Notes: generated from the sequence alone by a model not told the origin. A stretch of DNA of 64,000 nucleotides from Siphonodentalium dalli (GCA_032622095.1 CP136061.1:136423587-136487586); one strand, 5' to 3'. Positions 13,014 through 24,618 are shown, numbered from the stretch's first letter. Made by a program: numbers and translations.

Positions 13014-13447
13014 CCCTCTGGAGGGTATTTATAACGTCATATACAAGACGTCATGCATGAATTTAACGTCATTGCAATAATTATTAACAAGTTTGGGTCA
13101 AAAGGGTCCAATAATTCGTATTAATTTTATGTGTATTTTCTGTTTATGTGTGCTATCATAATCTATTGCAATTATACATAACATGGGACATTATATTATC
13201 AGAATATCTCCTATACAATTCATTTATAAATCAGATGATTAATTTAAGTTATGTCTACATAAAAATGACACTTCCTAAAACAACATATATGCCGTTCCCT
13301 TCGCAAACAGTACCGGGGAGAGCTTTCCGATGAATGGCAACAAGCCATATTTCCGACTAAATCCTGAAAGTTACCCATAATTCTGCTGTGGTTAAGAAGT
13401 CGCTTACTTAGAGCACTACTGTATATGTCATTCTACTCGCCAAAGGG
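13014..13447. mobile_element. TTAA-flanked MITE, copy 2, interrupted
   Basis: It starts CCCTCTGGAG after TTAA at 13010-13013 and ends CGCCAAAGGG before TCAA at 13448-13451 (a decayed TTAA). It is the same family as 12160-12494, but between 13318 and 13421 it carries about 100 bp of another family, the right half of the TA-flanked palindrome. The order of insertion can therefore be read: the palindromic half arrived after this MITE. Confidence 0.75.
13318..13421. mobile_element. Right half of TA-palindrome MITE inside another MITE
   Basis: AGAGCTTTCCGATGAATGGC through GGTTAAGAAGTCG to GCACTACTG matches the right arm of the complete palindromes at 21647-21841 and 23753-23956. The left arm is absent. 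TA follows at 13422-13423. Confidence 0.8.
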
Positions 13448-13596
13448 TCAATTACCTTTTCATGATAACAAACATTCATTCTATTTCAATTGTTTCATTA
13501 TCTGGATACCTTCTTGTCCTTGGTTTCATGTGAGATGCGACCCTTCTTTTCAAATTAATTCTCCACAACTAAGCAGAAATAAGAATTTTTGTTTAA

Positions 13597-13978
13597 CCCT
13601 TTACCCAACAAACCGGCCAAAACCGGCCAAATAAAGCTTCAACAGCCTAAAATATCTTGGGTCTGTCTCAATAAAACCATACAAATATGGATATCATTGG
13701 AACCGGCTCATTGACCACATTGTGATGGTTATAGTTATGCCCTGTGCCAATGCATTCTCTTATATATGCGAGTCGACCATAGGTCGCCTCGCATATATAA
13801 GAGAATGCATTGGCCTAAAAAAAATCTTTTTTTACCATTTTTTCTTACATTCTTTAACAATTTTATAATTTTTAATGTGTTAAGCCAATGCATTCTCTTA
13901 TATATGCGAGGCGACCTATGGTCGACTCGCATATATAAGAGAATGCATTGGCACAGGGCCGTTCTGTTGGGTAAAGGG
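13597..13978. mobile_element. TTAA-flanked MITE carrying two mutually inverted hairpins
   Basis: TTAA flanks at 13593-13596 and 13979-13982. Terminal inverted repeats are CCCTTTACCCAACA and TGTTGGGTAAAGGG. The interior has a hairpin GCCAATGCATTCTCTTATAT...GAATGCATTGGC at 13747-13813 and an inverted copy of it at 13884-13953, so the region folds as two hairpins or as one long palindrome. Antisense and sense frames therefore encode the same repeated peptide, which is an artefact of symmetry. The hairpin is shared with MITEs in introns 3, 4, 7 and 8. Confidence 0.8.
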
Positions 13979-14042
13979 TTAACAGAGTTAACTATCGTGT
14001 ATTGATATTCCTGAAAAAATGTCATGTTATTTAATTTTTCAG

Positions 14043-14150
14043 GATTCTATTGCCAGAGTTCAGGAATGACGAATGTTTCTGCTCCTTGCTCTGAAGGATA
14101 TTATTGTGCAAGTGGTGCAAACCAAAGTGCTCCTACAGATGGTACCACTG
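14043..14150 (+). CDS. Exon 3 of 16: short repeat exon
   Basis: 36 codons, the shortest exon, three cysteines. Acceptor TTTTTCAG, donor GTATGA. It reads FYCQSSGM, then CSEGYYC, and ends in the PTDGTTG linker, whose last Gly is split so that DIC starts exon 4. Two sequons (NVS, NQS) lie in 36 residues. Exon 1 has this linker uninterrupted, so the intron here is not shared by all repeats. Confidence 0.86.
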
Positions 14151-15589
14151 GTATGAATATGTATAGCCCTTTAAAAGACAAGACATTTAGAATGAAGACA
14201 ATGTTTCCGTTAGAGATTGGGGAAATGGGACTTAATTGTATTACGGGAGAAACTGTTATTAGCGAGTTTGCGATACCCGTTAGACGGGAACGGGTACGGG
14301 TAAATCTGTGAACATCGTCACGGTCACTTGGGTACTTTCAATGCAGCACATAAAGCGATAGCGAATTGAAACGGGTATATTTGTCCCATTGACCGGTAGC
14401 CTTTCACTACGATTTTCTCACTCAAAGGTCCATGGATTTCATGAAATTCCAGTCAGCTATGCGTTAACCTATTTATTGAAAGATTTCATGGGCAAATATT
14501 ATTGATAAAGTTGTCATTTTAACCCAAGATTTGTGTTCAAATTCTCGAGGCGGCTTCTAGTACTTAGATAAATACGGAAGGCCGATTTTTTTCATTAACA
14601 ACTTTGTTCACTGCATTAATGACAGGTTGTGATTGAGTGAGTAGATGGTGCTATAGACGCAGTATCGGCCCATTGCAGGGACATGGCTATATATGGTCTG
14701 CGCTTTAGGAAGGGTGTCCACCTTCAAATTTCTAACTACACATCTCGAACCATATCAAATTCACAAGTTTGCGCGTAAATCCACCCCTGCCCTTGGCTGG
14801 CATCAAGCTTTCCAATTGTTGTAAATTTTGAGACCTGACATCCCCCCCCCCAAAGCTTGAACAATTTCCAACTGTTTCTGACAGCCATTTCAGTCCAAAT
14901 TGTGTTACCAAAAATAGGGAAATATGCAAATGTTGGTCTAAAAACTACAAATTATCCACTAATAAATTGTTCTAAAATCAAACTACGAAACCAATTTCAA
15001 CCTATTGTTTGTGTGAACTTTCTAACAAATGTTGTGTCAGGTATATCAAATGTCCAAATGTTGAACATTTGACCAAAGTTGGGGAGGGGGGTTGAGACAC
15101 CCCTGTCGTCACATCCCTGTCTCAACCCATTGTACAAGGACATAAATATATTGTGGATTTATCTATGGACTGCACATTTGAATACAATTACCGTTTAGTT
15201 ACCTTATCGTATGTAGGTGGGGACAGATTTCTCATTTTAATATATATTTACTATCTGAACGGATATGGCGCATTTGAACCACAATACTGGTGTATACTGT
15301 AGTGGGGATAATATAGGTCGCCAATTACACGAAATACCTATGCATACTCTACAAAATCTAAGCATAAGCAGAGCGAGTTTCAGCTGTTTTCTGTGTTTCG
15401 CACAGAAGTGAAGCAAACGCTCTTTATTCAATCCGTATGACACATTTTTTGTTACCAAGTTAAACATTTCAACCTACCTCCGGGTTTAGATCCCGACAAC
15501 AATCCCAATTCTTGGGATAAATATTCCCTTGCCCCGACGGGCCGACCCTTCGATCTGTTGAAAGATTCCAAACAAAGGTTTACTTAAAG

Positions 15590-15975
15590 CTACTCAAACC
15601 GATCAGACGGTCCCCATATCATAAAGTTACAAGAACATTTATTCAAAATACGCTTTTGTTATCAGAATCGATTAATTACAACAAAATAATGCTAACTGCT
15701 GTCAACTATAGTATAAATTTTGGCCGCATTACCACTTGATTTTAGAGTTAAACATCTTCATCCACAATTTTGTCCGAGACCGTCGGTTTGATGACTCTTT
15801 TCTGGGCCACAAATAATTACACAATTCAAGAAATAACAAACTTCAAAAATTGATATCTGATCACTCTGCGCTTTGATGGTGGGTTCCTCGATTCGAATCA
15901 AATATTTTGTTTTACCACCGAAGCCAAAAAATAGTAACTTGGGAGCGTTAATTCGGATTATGCATCTTTAATATG
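15590..15975 (+). repeat. Dispersed repeat family D, copy 1
   Basis: It runs from CCGATCAGACGGTCCCCATA to TTCGGATTATGCAT. The same sequence, diverged, occurs at about 16650-17035 in the same direction and at about 53695-54090 inverted. It shares TATCAGAATCGATTAATT and the CTCGATTCGAATCAAATAT segment. It is noncoding. Confidence 0.7.
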
Positions 15976-16470
15976 ACTAAATATTCCCCAACTAAAATAA
16001 GGGACAACTGCGGTATTATATCGAACTGAAAGTACATGTAGGACAATATTAGACCCTTGGTCTAAAACAATACATTTTTACACCGAATATTGGTTGGACA
16101 TTTTAACTATATATAACGTAATTGTATATTTGAGCTATCATAATCTATTTTCTAAGCTTAAAAATTCCAACCGATTTATTGTCAATACTCGATCGGTCTA
16201 TGACTTGTAGAATCCAATTGTTGAAAATGTTACCAATATAAGTGAATGAAAAGCAACATCCTCTTCCAACTGCCACCTAGCTCGTCCTTGATGAAAGCAA
16301 CTGATTATCCTGGGGCTCATCTAATCTATATACAAATTTCCAACAACCCATAACGCTAAGTATAACATCGGCCAATAACGCGAATAACAATCTATATCAT
16401 AATATCTTTTTTGTTGCAGTTGGCTCACCATACATTACTAGTCGATGTGATGAATTCTACCGGAAAAACT

Positions 16471-16551
16471 GTTTGCGATTTCAAAACGTGTACCGGTACG
16501 GGTAGCTACCCGTACGTGTACCCGTACCAGTACCGGTTTGAAATCGCAAAC
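16471..16551. repeat. Hairpin of CGGTACGGGTA motifs
   Basis: GTTTGCGATTTCAAA at the left pairs with TTTGAAATCGCAAAC at the right. The interior TACCGGTACGGGTAGCTACC and GTACCCGTACC is itself self-complementary. It forms the right tip of the 14255-16562 element. Confidence 0.75.
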
Positions 16552-16649
16552 TCGCTATTAACTAGTAAATCATTGTGAATAATTTATGGTAATCTATGGA
16601 AATTTTAATTTTACCATATTGTCTGTTTTTGGCAAACTTTTTCCAGTTA

Positions 16650-17035
16650 AGGGTACTCTATCCAATCCGATGGTACCTATATCACCCAATTCCAACAACA
16701 ACAACATGTTTTGAAATGCCGCTTCAGTTATCAGAATCGATTAATTGCCCAAAAATAATGCTAACAAAACCTGTTATTCATCAACATTATGTTCAACAAA
16801 ATTTTGCCGGATTGTCAAATATCTAAGACCCGAGGCCACTTGATTTTAGAGTTACCCATCTTCATTCGCAATTTGGTCCGAGACTGTCGGATCATTGACT
16901 TTTTGCCAGGCTGCCAAAATGTACTGGTGGTGAGATTTGATGGGTGGGTTCTTGACTCGAATCAAATATGATTTACACCTGAGCCAAAGAAATAGTAATT
17001 TGGGAGTGTTAATTCGGATTATGCATATTTAAGGA
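16650..17035 (+). repeat. Dispersed repeat family D, copy 2
   Basis: It aligns with 15590-15975 through TATCAGAATCGATTAATT, CACTTGATTTTAGAGTTA, the GACTCGAATCAAATATGATT segment and TTCGGATTATGCAT. The two copies are about 1.06 kb apart in direct orientation. Confidence 0.7.
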
Positions 17036-17162
17036 CATGGTTCATTTGAACTTGTACATTGTGTGTACCTTTTTGGAAGGATGGATATCAAAGCATACCT
17101 GTGTGATATATTTCTGGCCGAAGATGTCATTATAGTGCTAAAACATGCAGTGTTCCTTTTAA

Positions 17163-17578
17163 GGCCTTAAGAAATAGTGATGTTTCCGGTAACGGAATGA
17201 AAAAAAGTAGGGGCTGGCATGTGGAATTTAATTTTGTTTAATTACTTTTTTTTAAAACATCAATATATGGATATATGGAATATATTAGTTATGAATGGAT
17301 ACCCCTGGCACAAAAGTAATATAACAGAACACAATGAGCACAATACTGCAGGTATTGGAATGGATAATGCAGCCTTTGTAGTATTTTTAATCAACCGTCC
17401 ATTGAACTGGCTCGTATACACGAGGTGTCGCCATTTTAAAACACCAACTTTTGTTGTGAATAATGCAGATCTGCGACTGATTAGCACAGTTTTATTTTGT
17501 TTCACAGGATCAATAAAATTAGTAGGTGCAGGTTTCTGGACTAGGGGTCGGCGGGTTATCAGAAACATCTTAGGCCTA
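17163..17578. repeat. Element fragment with inverted ATGTTTC ends
   Basis: The left end CCTTAAGAAATAGTGATGTT is echoed, inverted, near 17555-17578 (GAAACATCTTAGGCC). The pieces AATAGTGATGTTTCCGGTAA and ACCTACTAATTTTAT (inverted) meet again in a short copy at 52585-52675, in intron 11. No coding content was recognised. Confidence 0.5.
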
Positions 17579-17721
17579 ATTTAATCTCCAAAGTGACAAC
17601 ATCTATGACATCAATAAGTATTTCCAAGCCATATAAATTTTGTATATAAGTATTTCTGACATTTATGGACCCCTATCTTGATCACTGCAAACTAGTAGAA
17701 ATGTGACAAAAGCATCTTTAA

Positions 17722-17990
17722 CTCTTCCCATGACCGGAGCTTCCTGAAATTTTGCAAAAACCCTGTGCCAATGCATTCTCTTATATATGCAAATCTACCA
17801 TAGGGAGCCTCACATATATAAGAGAATACATTGGCATAACAATATTTACCTTCACCTGGTAAGCCAGTGCATTCTCTTGTATCTATATATATATTCTCTC
17901 CCATAGGAAGTCTCGCATATATAAGAGAATGCATTGGCACATGATCATTAATAGTAACCACAAGCGTGCGTTGGTGCTCATACCTTAGGA
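17722..17990. mobile_element. TTAA hairpin MITE (GCATTCTCTTATATATGCGAG family), diverged copy
   Basis: TTAA at 17718-17721 is followed by CTCTTCCCATGACCGGAGCT, then paired arms built from GCCAATGCATTCTCTTATAT and its inverse (17766-17942). The right terminus is degraded, so the end coordinate is approximate. Confidence 0.65.
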
Positions 17991-18200
17991 GCAGGTGAAT
18001 TATGATGTTGTATATTTATTTCTATATTATCTATAGCGATGAGCTAAATTCTGTGAAATTGACACATGACTTCTGGTTAGCAACTGTCTGGAACGGGACG
18101 AAATATAGAATTGGCTACTTCAGAACTTCCGAAGAATTCTCATGTGATTTAGGCCTAGGTCTATTAGTTTCATTTAGACCAATTTCGTTGGTTAGCTTAA

Positions 18201-19779
18201 CCCTTTGAACCCGACTGGCCGCTTTTGACTGGCCGCAAAAGCGGCCAGCCAGAAAACGTTCAAACACCCGACTGGCCGCTTTTGCGGCCAATAGCATTCG
18301 GTGACGTCATAAACATATGTAGCATGTTTATATGTGTTATAACCATTGGTATATCCACTTATATCTATGTTAATGATTACCAGGAACTTCAGCAGTGCTA
18401 TGGGTGCATGTGTATGGGTTTGTTGCCAAATAGTTGGGGTTGGAAAATATGCGCATGCGCACAGCGCAGCATTCAACAAATGTACATTATTTGAAGCGAT
18501 TCGCGTAACGCTATACACTGTTGAGCGGTTTGCATGATTGTAGAAAGACACCATTTCGATCACTCTTATGGGTTTAAATTATTCTTGTATACATAATCAG
18601 TGTTCTGGCATATGTGAGGAAGGCGCAGTCACTTATTTGAGTCGATTTGTTCGCGCATGCGCATAGGATACAATGATAAATGTATGGGTTTTTGTGTAAC
18701 AATACAATCACACCAATGATCCCCACAGCATATGAGTTTGCATTATACAGTTACTCGTTTCGACATTGCATCATGCAGAGTAGTCCTGTGGAAAGGGGTT
18801 GCATTGTCACAATATCATCTAGTGCGATCTACTTGTGCGTGCGCATTACAAACACGTGTCAAATCTTACTTTATTGAACAATTATGTAAAGTTTAAGACC
18901 TGTGGCACCAATTGAGCTTCACCATCACCATGCCCCTATGCGAGTTATAAAATGGGACATAATACCATTGTATGCACAGGGAAGTGGTGTCATACGATCA
19001 CTTGGGATATATGCTTAGCAACCATTGATACCGTTAAATACAAGTTGGGTTCACTCTTCTGACCAGATCTATCTCAAATTTCACAACATGGAATTGACTC
19101 CATAGAAAACGCAGTGTCTCAGCGCGAAATTACAACGCTATAAGCTATAATTGAATATTACTTTCAATTCCGGGTAGTTGCATAGAATCCGTTACCAGGG
19201 AGTGATCGTGTAGCAAAGTTTACCAATCTTAAAAATACTCTGGTCCATTGGAACATAACTGTAAAGTTTCAGACATGTTGCACCAGTTGAACATAACCAC
19301 CACCATGTGCATGCCACGGATTGTCTAAATTGTGGCATAATACAATTGAATACATGCACAGGGCAATGGTGTCATTCTATCATTTGGGGTATTTGCTTAG
19401 CAACCGTTGCTACCCTTAGATACAAGTTAGGTTCACTCTGCTGGTCAGATATATATCAAATTTCACAATAGGGTCTTGACTGCCTCAAAAACGCCACTTC
19501 ATTGGGCTGAATTACGACGATAAAGCTATAATTGTATTTTACTTTCAATATCGGGTAGTTGCCTAGCAACCGTTACCAGGGAGTGACCATGTGGCAATGT
19601 GACCAGATCTTAAAATAATAAGTGGTCCATGGGGAACATACCTCAAAAGTTTCAGACATGTGGCACCACTTGAACATAAACAACACCATACGCATAAACA
19701 CTGCCTACAATAAGTCAAGATACCACTGGGAGCCCAGGGTCAGGGTGTCGATCGTTGTGGGGAGCTAGGGTTCAAAGGG
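18201..19779. mobile_element. TTAA-flanked piggyBac-like nonautonomous element, 1579 bp
   Basis: TTAA at 18197-18200 and 19780-19783. Terminal inverted repeats are CCCTTTGAACCC and GGTTCAAAGGG. The left arm carries GACTGGCCGC repeats. The right arm carries the block GGGAGCCCAGGGTCAGGGTG (starting 19729), which appears in inverse at the left end of 24998-26749, so the two elements are the same family in opposite orientation. An internal unit of about 370-390 bp is tandemly repeated (GGCACCA anchors near 18904, 19274 and 19662). No transposase was seen. Confidence 0.8.
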
Positions 19780-20345
19780 TTAATGACAAGTGAAGACGAC
19801 ATGGCACAGCTCATGACGTCATTTACGTCATTTGGCTTTGCGAGCCAGAGTCCAGACAAGACATTCCACTTGTCATGTCGTCTCCACGTTCTCAACAACT
19901 CGGCCTTTTCCTTTTTGCTGAAAACATTTCCTCAGCAAAGCGGAAATGGCCGAGTCTTTGAGAATGGTTGTCTCCACTGCACGATGTTACATTATAACTC
20001 TTAGCGTTATGTCGCCGATAAAATTAGGCAAATTTGAGACAGGAATAACAATGATGATTATCCATGCAACATGCATATGTGATTGCCAGGATGCTAGATT
20101 ATAGGCCTAAAAAGTATAAAATACATTCATCTTTATGAGTAAGGTTGTACCACTCATAATTATCATCCTATGATTATTGTAATATTGAATCACCACACAT
20201 TCTGTGGTTGCTCCACTACATGTCACGTACGGCCATATTAGTACACAAGCGCAGCTCCCAACAAAAAAGGTGAATATGAGATGGTTTTCATTGGCATCGC
20301 AAAAAGTTTAAAAACTGTAGATTGAGATTCTTATCATTCTTGCAG

Positions 20346-20615
20346 GAGATATTTGTCCTGAGGGACATTTCTGCACAGAAGGATCAATGTCTCCGCAGCC
20401 CTGTGGTAACGGAACGTACATGAATCATACAGGAGCTTCAGCCTGCTATATCTGTCCTGAAGGTTATTACTGTGTGAACAGAGACAGGGCGGACGAATGC
20501 CGTCAAGGTTATTATTGTACGGAGGGAACAGGTGCAGATCTACAGCCCTGTCCAAGTGGAACATTCGGTAACACATCAGGGCTCATCAGAGAAGTCCAGT
20601 GTACGCCTTGCTTAG
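20346..20615 (+). CDS. Exon 4 of 16: GCC2/GCC3 double repeat
   Basis: 90 codons, 11 cysteines. Acceptor TTCTTGCAG, donor GTAAGT. It starts DICPEGHFC, completing the PTDGTTG linker of exon 3, then reads CYICPEGYYC, CRQGYYC, CPSGTFG and CTPCLG. The stretch TYMNHTGASACY (20414-20449) recurs as TYMNHTGGSACY in exon 14 (54969-55004). The following CPSGTFG block matches the exon 14/15 junction, so exon 4 and exons 14-15 are internal paralogues. Sequons NHT and NTS. The antisense frame over this exon is a shadow. Confidence 0.9.
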
Positions 20616-21646
20616 GTAAGTCCACAAACAGTTTAGTCAATGAACATATTCTCTGTATATGTTGAAATGGAAAACCAATTCAGTTATGTGTATAGATACA
20701 CGAAGAAGGCTTGTTGTTAATACAATTCACCTTGTTTGTTTTTTGACATGATCTAGGTATTCCACATGGTGTCGTAGCTTATAGTTTCTCTGATTGCAAA
20801 GGTATTATGTCTCTAGATTTCTCATTGGAGGAAACATGTGATTCATTTGGCAAGGTGCATAGTGAATTAGGTTTGTTTGATTTAGACATATCTTATTTTC
20901 GTAATATTATTACAGACTTATGGATTGGAGGACAAGTTCATTAAACTTAGACAAACCTCTGCTCCCCAGTGAGGGGAGGTTGTCAGTGATGGTTTGATAA
21001 AAGTTTGATCAATTCCCAATAAGCTTGGATTTGTGATATTATAAAAATGAGAGTAATTTGGTTTGTGTATCTGTATAGGTTTGTCAGATGCTTACTGGAG
21101 ATTGGTGGCTTCTATGTGCACTTGAGTGCCTTTTCATTGAAATTTGCCCTCTCTGTGATCTTATCTCTATCAATAAATCTGACTTTGATATGGCCTTACG
21201 GCTGAAACTGCATCAAACAAAGATTATGAGTGACATGCACGATAGCACTTGCACATGTAGGGCTCAGGCAAATTAGAAAAACATGCGCTAATGAATGCTC
21301 GTGTAAGTGATAATTTAAGTGAAGGTAACTTAATGTCTTCCGAGTACAGCGTATATTTCACAGTAAAGGATTAATGTGGTTAATCATCCACCATACAATG
21401 TAATGTGCATGAATATTGTGAATACTTCTTGAAGCATGCTACACCTAGCGGTGACTACAAAGTAATTATGACTCTGATGTCGGAAACTTGTACGTGCTGC
21501 TCATGCGAGCGTGTTGTCTGATCTTGTATTGGCTGGAACTGGGCTCCCCAGTCATAGGGCAGCAATACACATATCAATAACATGGACATTCATGAATCTG
21601 GCATAGAGAGTAGCCAAACAAGGAAATATTTTGGTTTTCAGACGTA

Positions 21647-21841
21647 CAGTAATGCCCTAAATAATTGACTCCTTAACCACAGCAGAATTATAGGTAATTT
21701 TTCAGGATTTAGTCGGAAATATGGCTTCTTGCCATTCATAGCTTTCCGATGAATGGCAACAAGCCATATTTCTGACTAAATCATTAAAAGTTACCCATAA
21801 TTCTGCTGTGGTTAAGGAGTCAATTATTTAGGGCATTACTG
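21647..21841. mobile_element. TA-flanked near-perfect palindrome MITE
   Basis: TA at 21645-21646 and 21842-21843. The element begins CAGTAATGCCCTAAATAATT and ends with the inverse. The two arms (each about 95 bp, with TTAACCACAGCAGAATTAT and ATTTAGTCGGAAATATGGC) meet at AGCTTTCCGATGAATGGC. A TA duplication suggests a Tc1/mariner-type source. It is noncoding. Confidence 0.8.
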
Positions 21842-22014
21842 TACCAAAACTGGAATTATGTGTCCGACTCTTTACGATGTTTAGATTATCTCTTGTCAAT
21901 CAGACTGTCATGTGACAGATTCCTACTTTCATAAAGTCGTGTTACTACCAAGGCAATTGAACAATGAATGTATTGTCAAGATGACAGTTTATTATTTTTA
22001 TCTATGAAATTTAT

Positions 22015-22264
22015 CCCTTTCTTTACTGGAGCTTCCTGAAATTTTACACCAAAACCATGTGCCAATGCATTCTTTTTCAATGCGAGTCTCCCATAGGGAG
22101 TCTCACATATATAAGAGAATGAATTGGCCTAACAATATTTACCTTGACATTTTAAGCCAGTGCATTATCTTTAATACGCAAGGCTCCCTATGGCATATAT
22201 AAAAGAGAATGCACTGGCACAGGATCTTTAATGCTGCAGCAGTGCAGCTCCCGTCATGAAAGGG
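22015..22264. mobile_element. TTAA hairpin MITE (CATTCTCTTATATATGCGAG family)
   Basis: It starts CCCTTTCTTTACTGGAGCTT after TTAT (a decayed TTAA, 22011-22014) and ends CCGTCATGAAAGGG before TTAA (22265-22268). Inside are two hairpins of GCCAATGCATTC type. The terminal text GGAGCTTCCTGAAATTTT is shared with copies at 17722, 28534 (inverted) and 29982. Confidence 0.75.
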
Positions 22265-22512
22265 TTAAAACATCACATTCAGTTTAATGTTTCATGATAC
22301 TATATGATACTATTCCTGGTATTAAAATATTGTGTTCATTTTTAACAATTTCTCTGTGTGTAGTCCACATAAAAATGTAGTACATCATGTTTTTTGTTGG
22401 CAAAAGAAGCACACACAATGTTTAAATTATGTGATATAAACACAGTGCGGCCAGGTCTTTCGAAATCGAAGGTCTGCTTAAACACCAATAAAACTCAAGC
22501 ATTTTCCAACAG

Positions 22513-22722
22513 GTGGATATTATTGTGGAACTCTTGGTTCCGACGATGTAGAGGGACAATGTTCAGTGGGATATTATTGTGAATCAGGGGTTGACACAGC
22601 CACGCCCACTGACTTGACACCACATAAAGGAGTGGGTGGAGAATGCCCTCCAGGATCATACTGCCCACGAGGATCTTCTCAACCTATCACCTGTGAACCT
22701 GGAAGATACACATCAATATCAA
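22513..22722 (+). CDS. Exon 5 of 16: GCC2/GCC3 repeat
   Basis: 70 codons, six cysteines. Acceptor TTTTCCAACAG, donor GTAAGT. It reads GYYCGTLGSDD, CSVGYYC, the linker TPTDLTPHKGVGGEC (longer than the usual PTDG), CPPGSYCPRGSS and CEPGRYTSIS. It leaves after the first base of an Arg codon (A|GG), one of only three junctions not in a Gly codon. The linker resembles the exon 15/16 linker ATPQSGVPHVGTGDIC, another hint of long-period duplication. Confidence 0.88.
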
Positions 22723-24273
22723 GTAAGTTTAACGAGTATTTGTTATGTTAACTAATCTGGGTAGTTTCTTGCTGATTAATTTTAGGTTCTGATTGCTGCT
22801 TTATAAATTTACACAATTTCATCACTTGACAAAATAATTTTGTACTGAAGCTTTTAAGATCCAGCTTTGCCGCACTCAGCTACTTGATATTTGGTACCCA
22901 GTTATTAAAATTCTCACAAAAAGCTAGACATAATTTGATTCTGTTTTGATACCTAAAATTTCATACCCAAATGGCTGTTTCTGTTTGTATCTTACACATA
23001 TTCTCAAAATAAGTGTTCTATTTAACACGGTCCTTGGCTGTTTACAATGCGGTCGGAACGTCAATGCAATGCGGTCGTGTTTTGAATGTGCATTGGGACT
23101 GTGTTCAAATTAATGGGAGTCGACACAGTCGCGTCAAAACTTCCAACCACTGGTCCAAAAAAGGTATATCAATGCTGAATTATGTTCGTCTATTTTGCAG
23201 TATATCTTTTAATTTTATTTTATTAGTTCACCTCTAAATAATTTTGTGTTATTTTCCCATACTCTATCCTGATTAGAACAAGTTGACGCAGACAAAATTT
23301 AATTGACATTATTAGGAAACATGGTGTGTGATGTTGCAGACAAGACAGTGCCTCGGTTGATAACACATAAATATTGCTGAGAAAGCAATGGAATACCCCC
23401 CGAGAGACAGCTGCATGTATCCGAGGATTAATTAACTACTGATACAAATACAAATGATCTGCCCTGATTAATCGCCTTGACATACTATCAGAGAAAAAGC
23501 ACCTGTGTTTTGTTTCCGAAAATATGATACCATCAAAGCTATTCGGAATTTAGAAACGTTATACTACTTGAGCGATGCCCACATTTCAACCTGCCACTCT
23601 ATACTGACCATGATGTCAATCAATATAGACAACAAGCTGATAGGAGGAGCCATCTTCATCTATTACTACATTGTAAAAATTCACCCCACAAAACTATGGA
23701 TACGGTATCTGTTATAACAGGAAGACTGTGGCCATGCTGCTCATGCAAACTACAGTAATGCCCTATGTAATCGACTCCTTAACCACAGCAGAATTATGGG
23801 TAACTTTTCAGGATTTAGTCGGAAATATGGCTTGTTGCCATTCATCGGAATGAGAGCTTTCCGATGAATGGCAACAAGCCATATTTCCGACTAAATCCTG
23901 AAAAGTTACCCATAATTCTGCTGTGGTTAAGGAGTCGATTACTTAGGGCATTACTGTACATATCAAGACCTAATATGTATAATTTATGTTATATTGTTTA
24001 TTCTACAAATAAATCGCTTGTGATATGGCAATATAAGTCCATGAGTGAAATGATAATTTCATCTCATTTTGTTTGTTTGAGTTCTGGCCCTTCTATACTA
24101 AATCTGGTTTTGTAACACATTTGCTGTCTGCCCAAACATTCTACTTTGTGTTTCAAAATTGATATCTTTATATTTATATCATTACCATTTGATATGTTTC
24201 ATTACAAATTCATTCATAATCCCTTGTTGACTCTTTGATAGACAGTAAATCATGCCTGTTTTGGCTGTTTCAG
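22723..24273 (+). other. Intron 5 (phase 1)
   Basis: 1.55 kb, GTAAGT...TGTTTCAG. It contains the palindrome MITE 23753-23956. 22723-23752 and 23959-24273 show no gene or repeat that I recognise. Confidence 0.8.
23753..23956. mobile_element. TA-flanked palindrome MITE, best-preserved copy
   Basis: TA at 23751-23752 and 23957-23958. Ends CAGTAATGCCCTA and TAGGGCATTACTG. Each arm is about 100 bp, with TTCAGGATTTAGTCGGAAAT in the left and its exact inverse in the right. The centre is CATCGGAATGAGAGCTTTCC. Copies and half-copies lie at 13318, 21647, 24619, 26754 and 54172. Confidence 0.85.
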
Positions 24274-24573
24274 GGAAGGCTTCCTGTGACATGTGCCCCG
24301 CTGGTTACTATTGTCTATCTAACACCAGTGACCCGTATAGCTTTCCCTGCGTGGCCGGACACTACTGCCCATCTGGAACGCAATATGACACGCAGTATAA
24401 ATGTCCGCCAAGCACATACAATCCTCTGACCAATCAAATCTCGGGACAAGCTTGTGAATTGTGCCTGGCTGGTCAGTATTGTGATGGAGAGGGCTTGGTG
24501 TGGCCAACTGGAAACTGCAGTGAAGGGTGGTTCTGTACGGGAGGAGCCGTCAGCTCTAAGCCTATTGTTTTGG
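24274..24573 (+). CDS. Exon 6 of 16: longest repeat exon
   Basis: 100 codons, 11 cysteines. Acceptor GCTGTTTCAG, donor GTAAGT. It reads KASCDMCPAGYYC, CVAGHYCPSGTQ, CPPSTYNPLTNQ, CELCLAGQYCDGEGL and CSEGWFCTGGA. The CPPSTYNPLTN...C..C...GQYC order closely parallels exons 10-11 (CPSGTYNPYLN...C..C...GRFC). Sequons NTS and NCS. The split Gly at the end (CCTATTGTTTTG-G) joins the NYTDIDLC of exon 7. Confidence 0.9.
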
Positions 24574-24618
24574 GTAAGTGCACTAATATTGTCACTATGT
24601 TTATGCTAGCACACTTAC

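Larger units (their letters stand above)
11430..14042 (+). other. Intron 2 (phase 1), MITE-filled
   Basis: 2.6 kb. It contains a hairpin at about 11750-11920, two copies of one TTAA-flanked MITE (12160-12494 and 13014-13447, the second interrupted by a palindromic half-element) and a hairpin MITE at 13597-13978 that ends 64 bp before exon 3. The rest (11430-11749, 12499-13009) shows nothing recognisable. Confidence 0.8.
14255..16562. mobile_element. Element of 2.3 kb bounded by inverted GCGAGTTTGCGAT ends
   Basis: The left end is GTTATTAGCGAGTTTGCGAT (14255-14274). The right end is its inverse with one mismatch (16543-16562). Both ends continue into runs of ACGGGTACGGGTA-like text. No transposase or long frame is present inside, and no clear target duplication was seen. 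It may be a decayed nonautonomous DNA transposon. Confidence 0.45.
14151..20345 (+). other. Intron 3 (phase 1), 6.2 kb
   Basis: It is made mostly of repeats: the TIR element 14255-16562 (with a repeat copy at about 15590-15975 inside), a second copy at about 16650-17035, an inverted-end fragment at 17163-17578, a hairpin MITE at 17722-17990 and a TTAA element at 18201-19779. 19784-20345 shows no feature except a weak hairpin near 19915-19945. Confidence 0.8.
20616..22512 (+). other. Intron 4 (phase 1)
   Basis: 1.9 kb, GTAAGT...CCAACAG. It contains the palindromic MITE 21647-21841 and the hairpin MITE 22015-22264. 20616-21646 shows nothing recognisable; open frames there lack motifs. Confidence 0.8.

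Noticed and set aside
13735-14025. Overlapping sense and antisense frames with the same repeated peptide
   Set aside because: Both arise from the symmetry of the double-hairpin MITE, not from coding sequence.
20334-20576. Minus-strand frame over exon 4
   Set aside because: It is a shadow of the plus-strand exon, whose motifs, phase and splice sites are clear.
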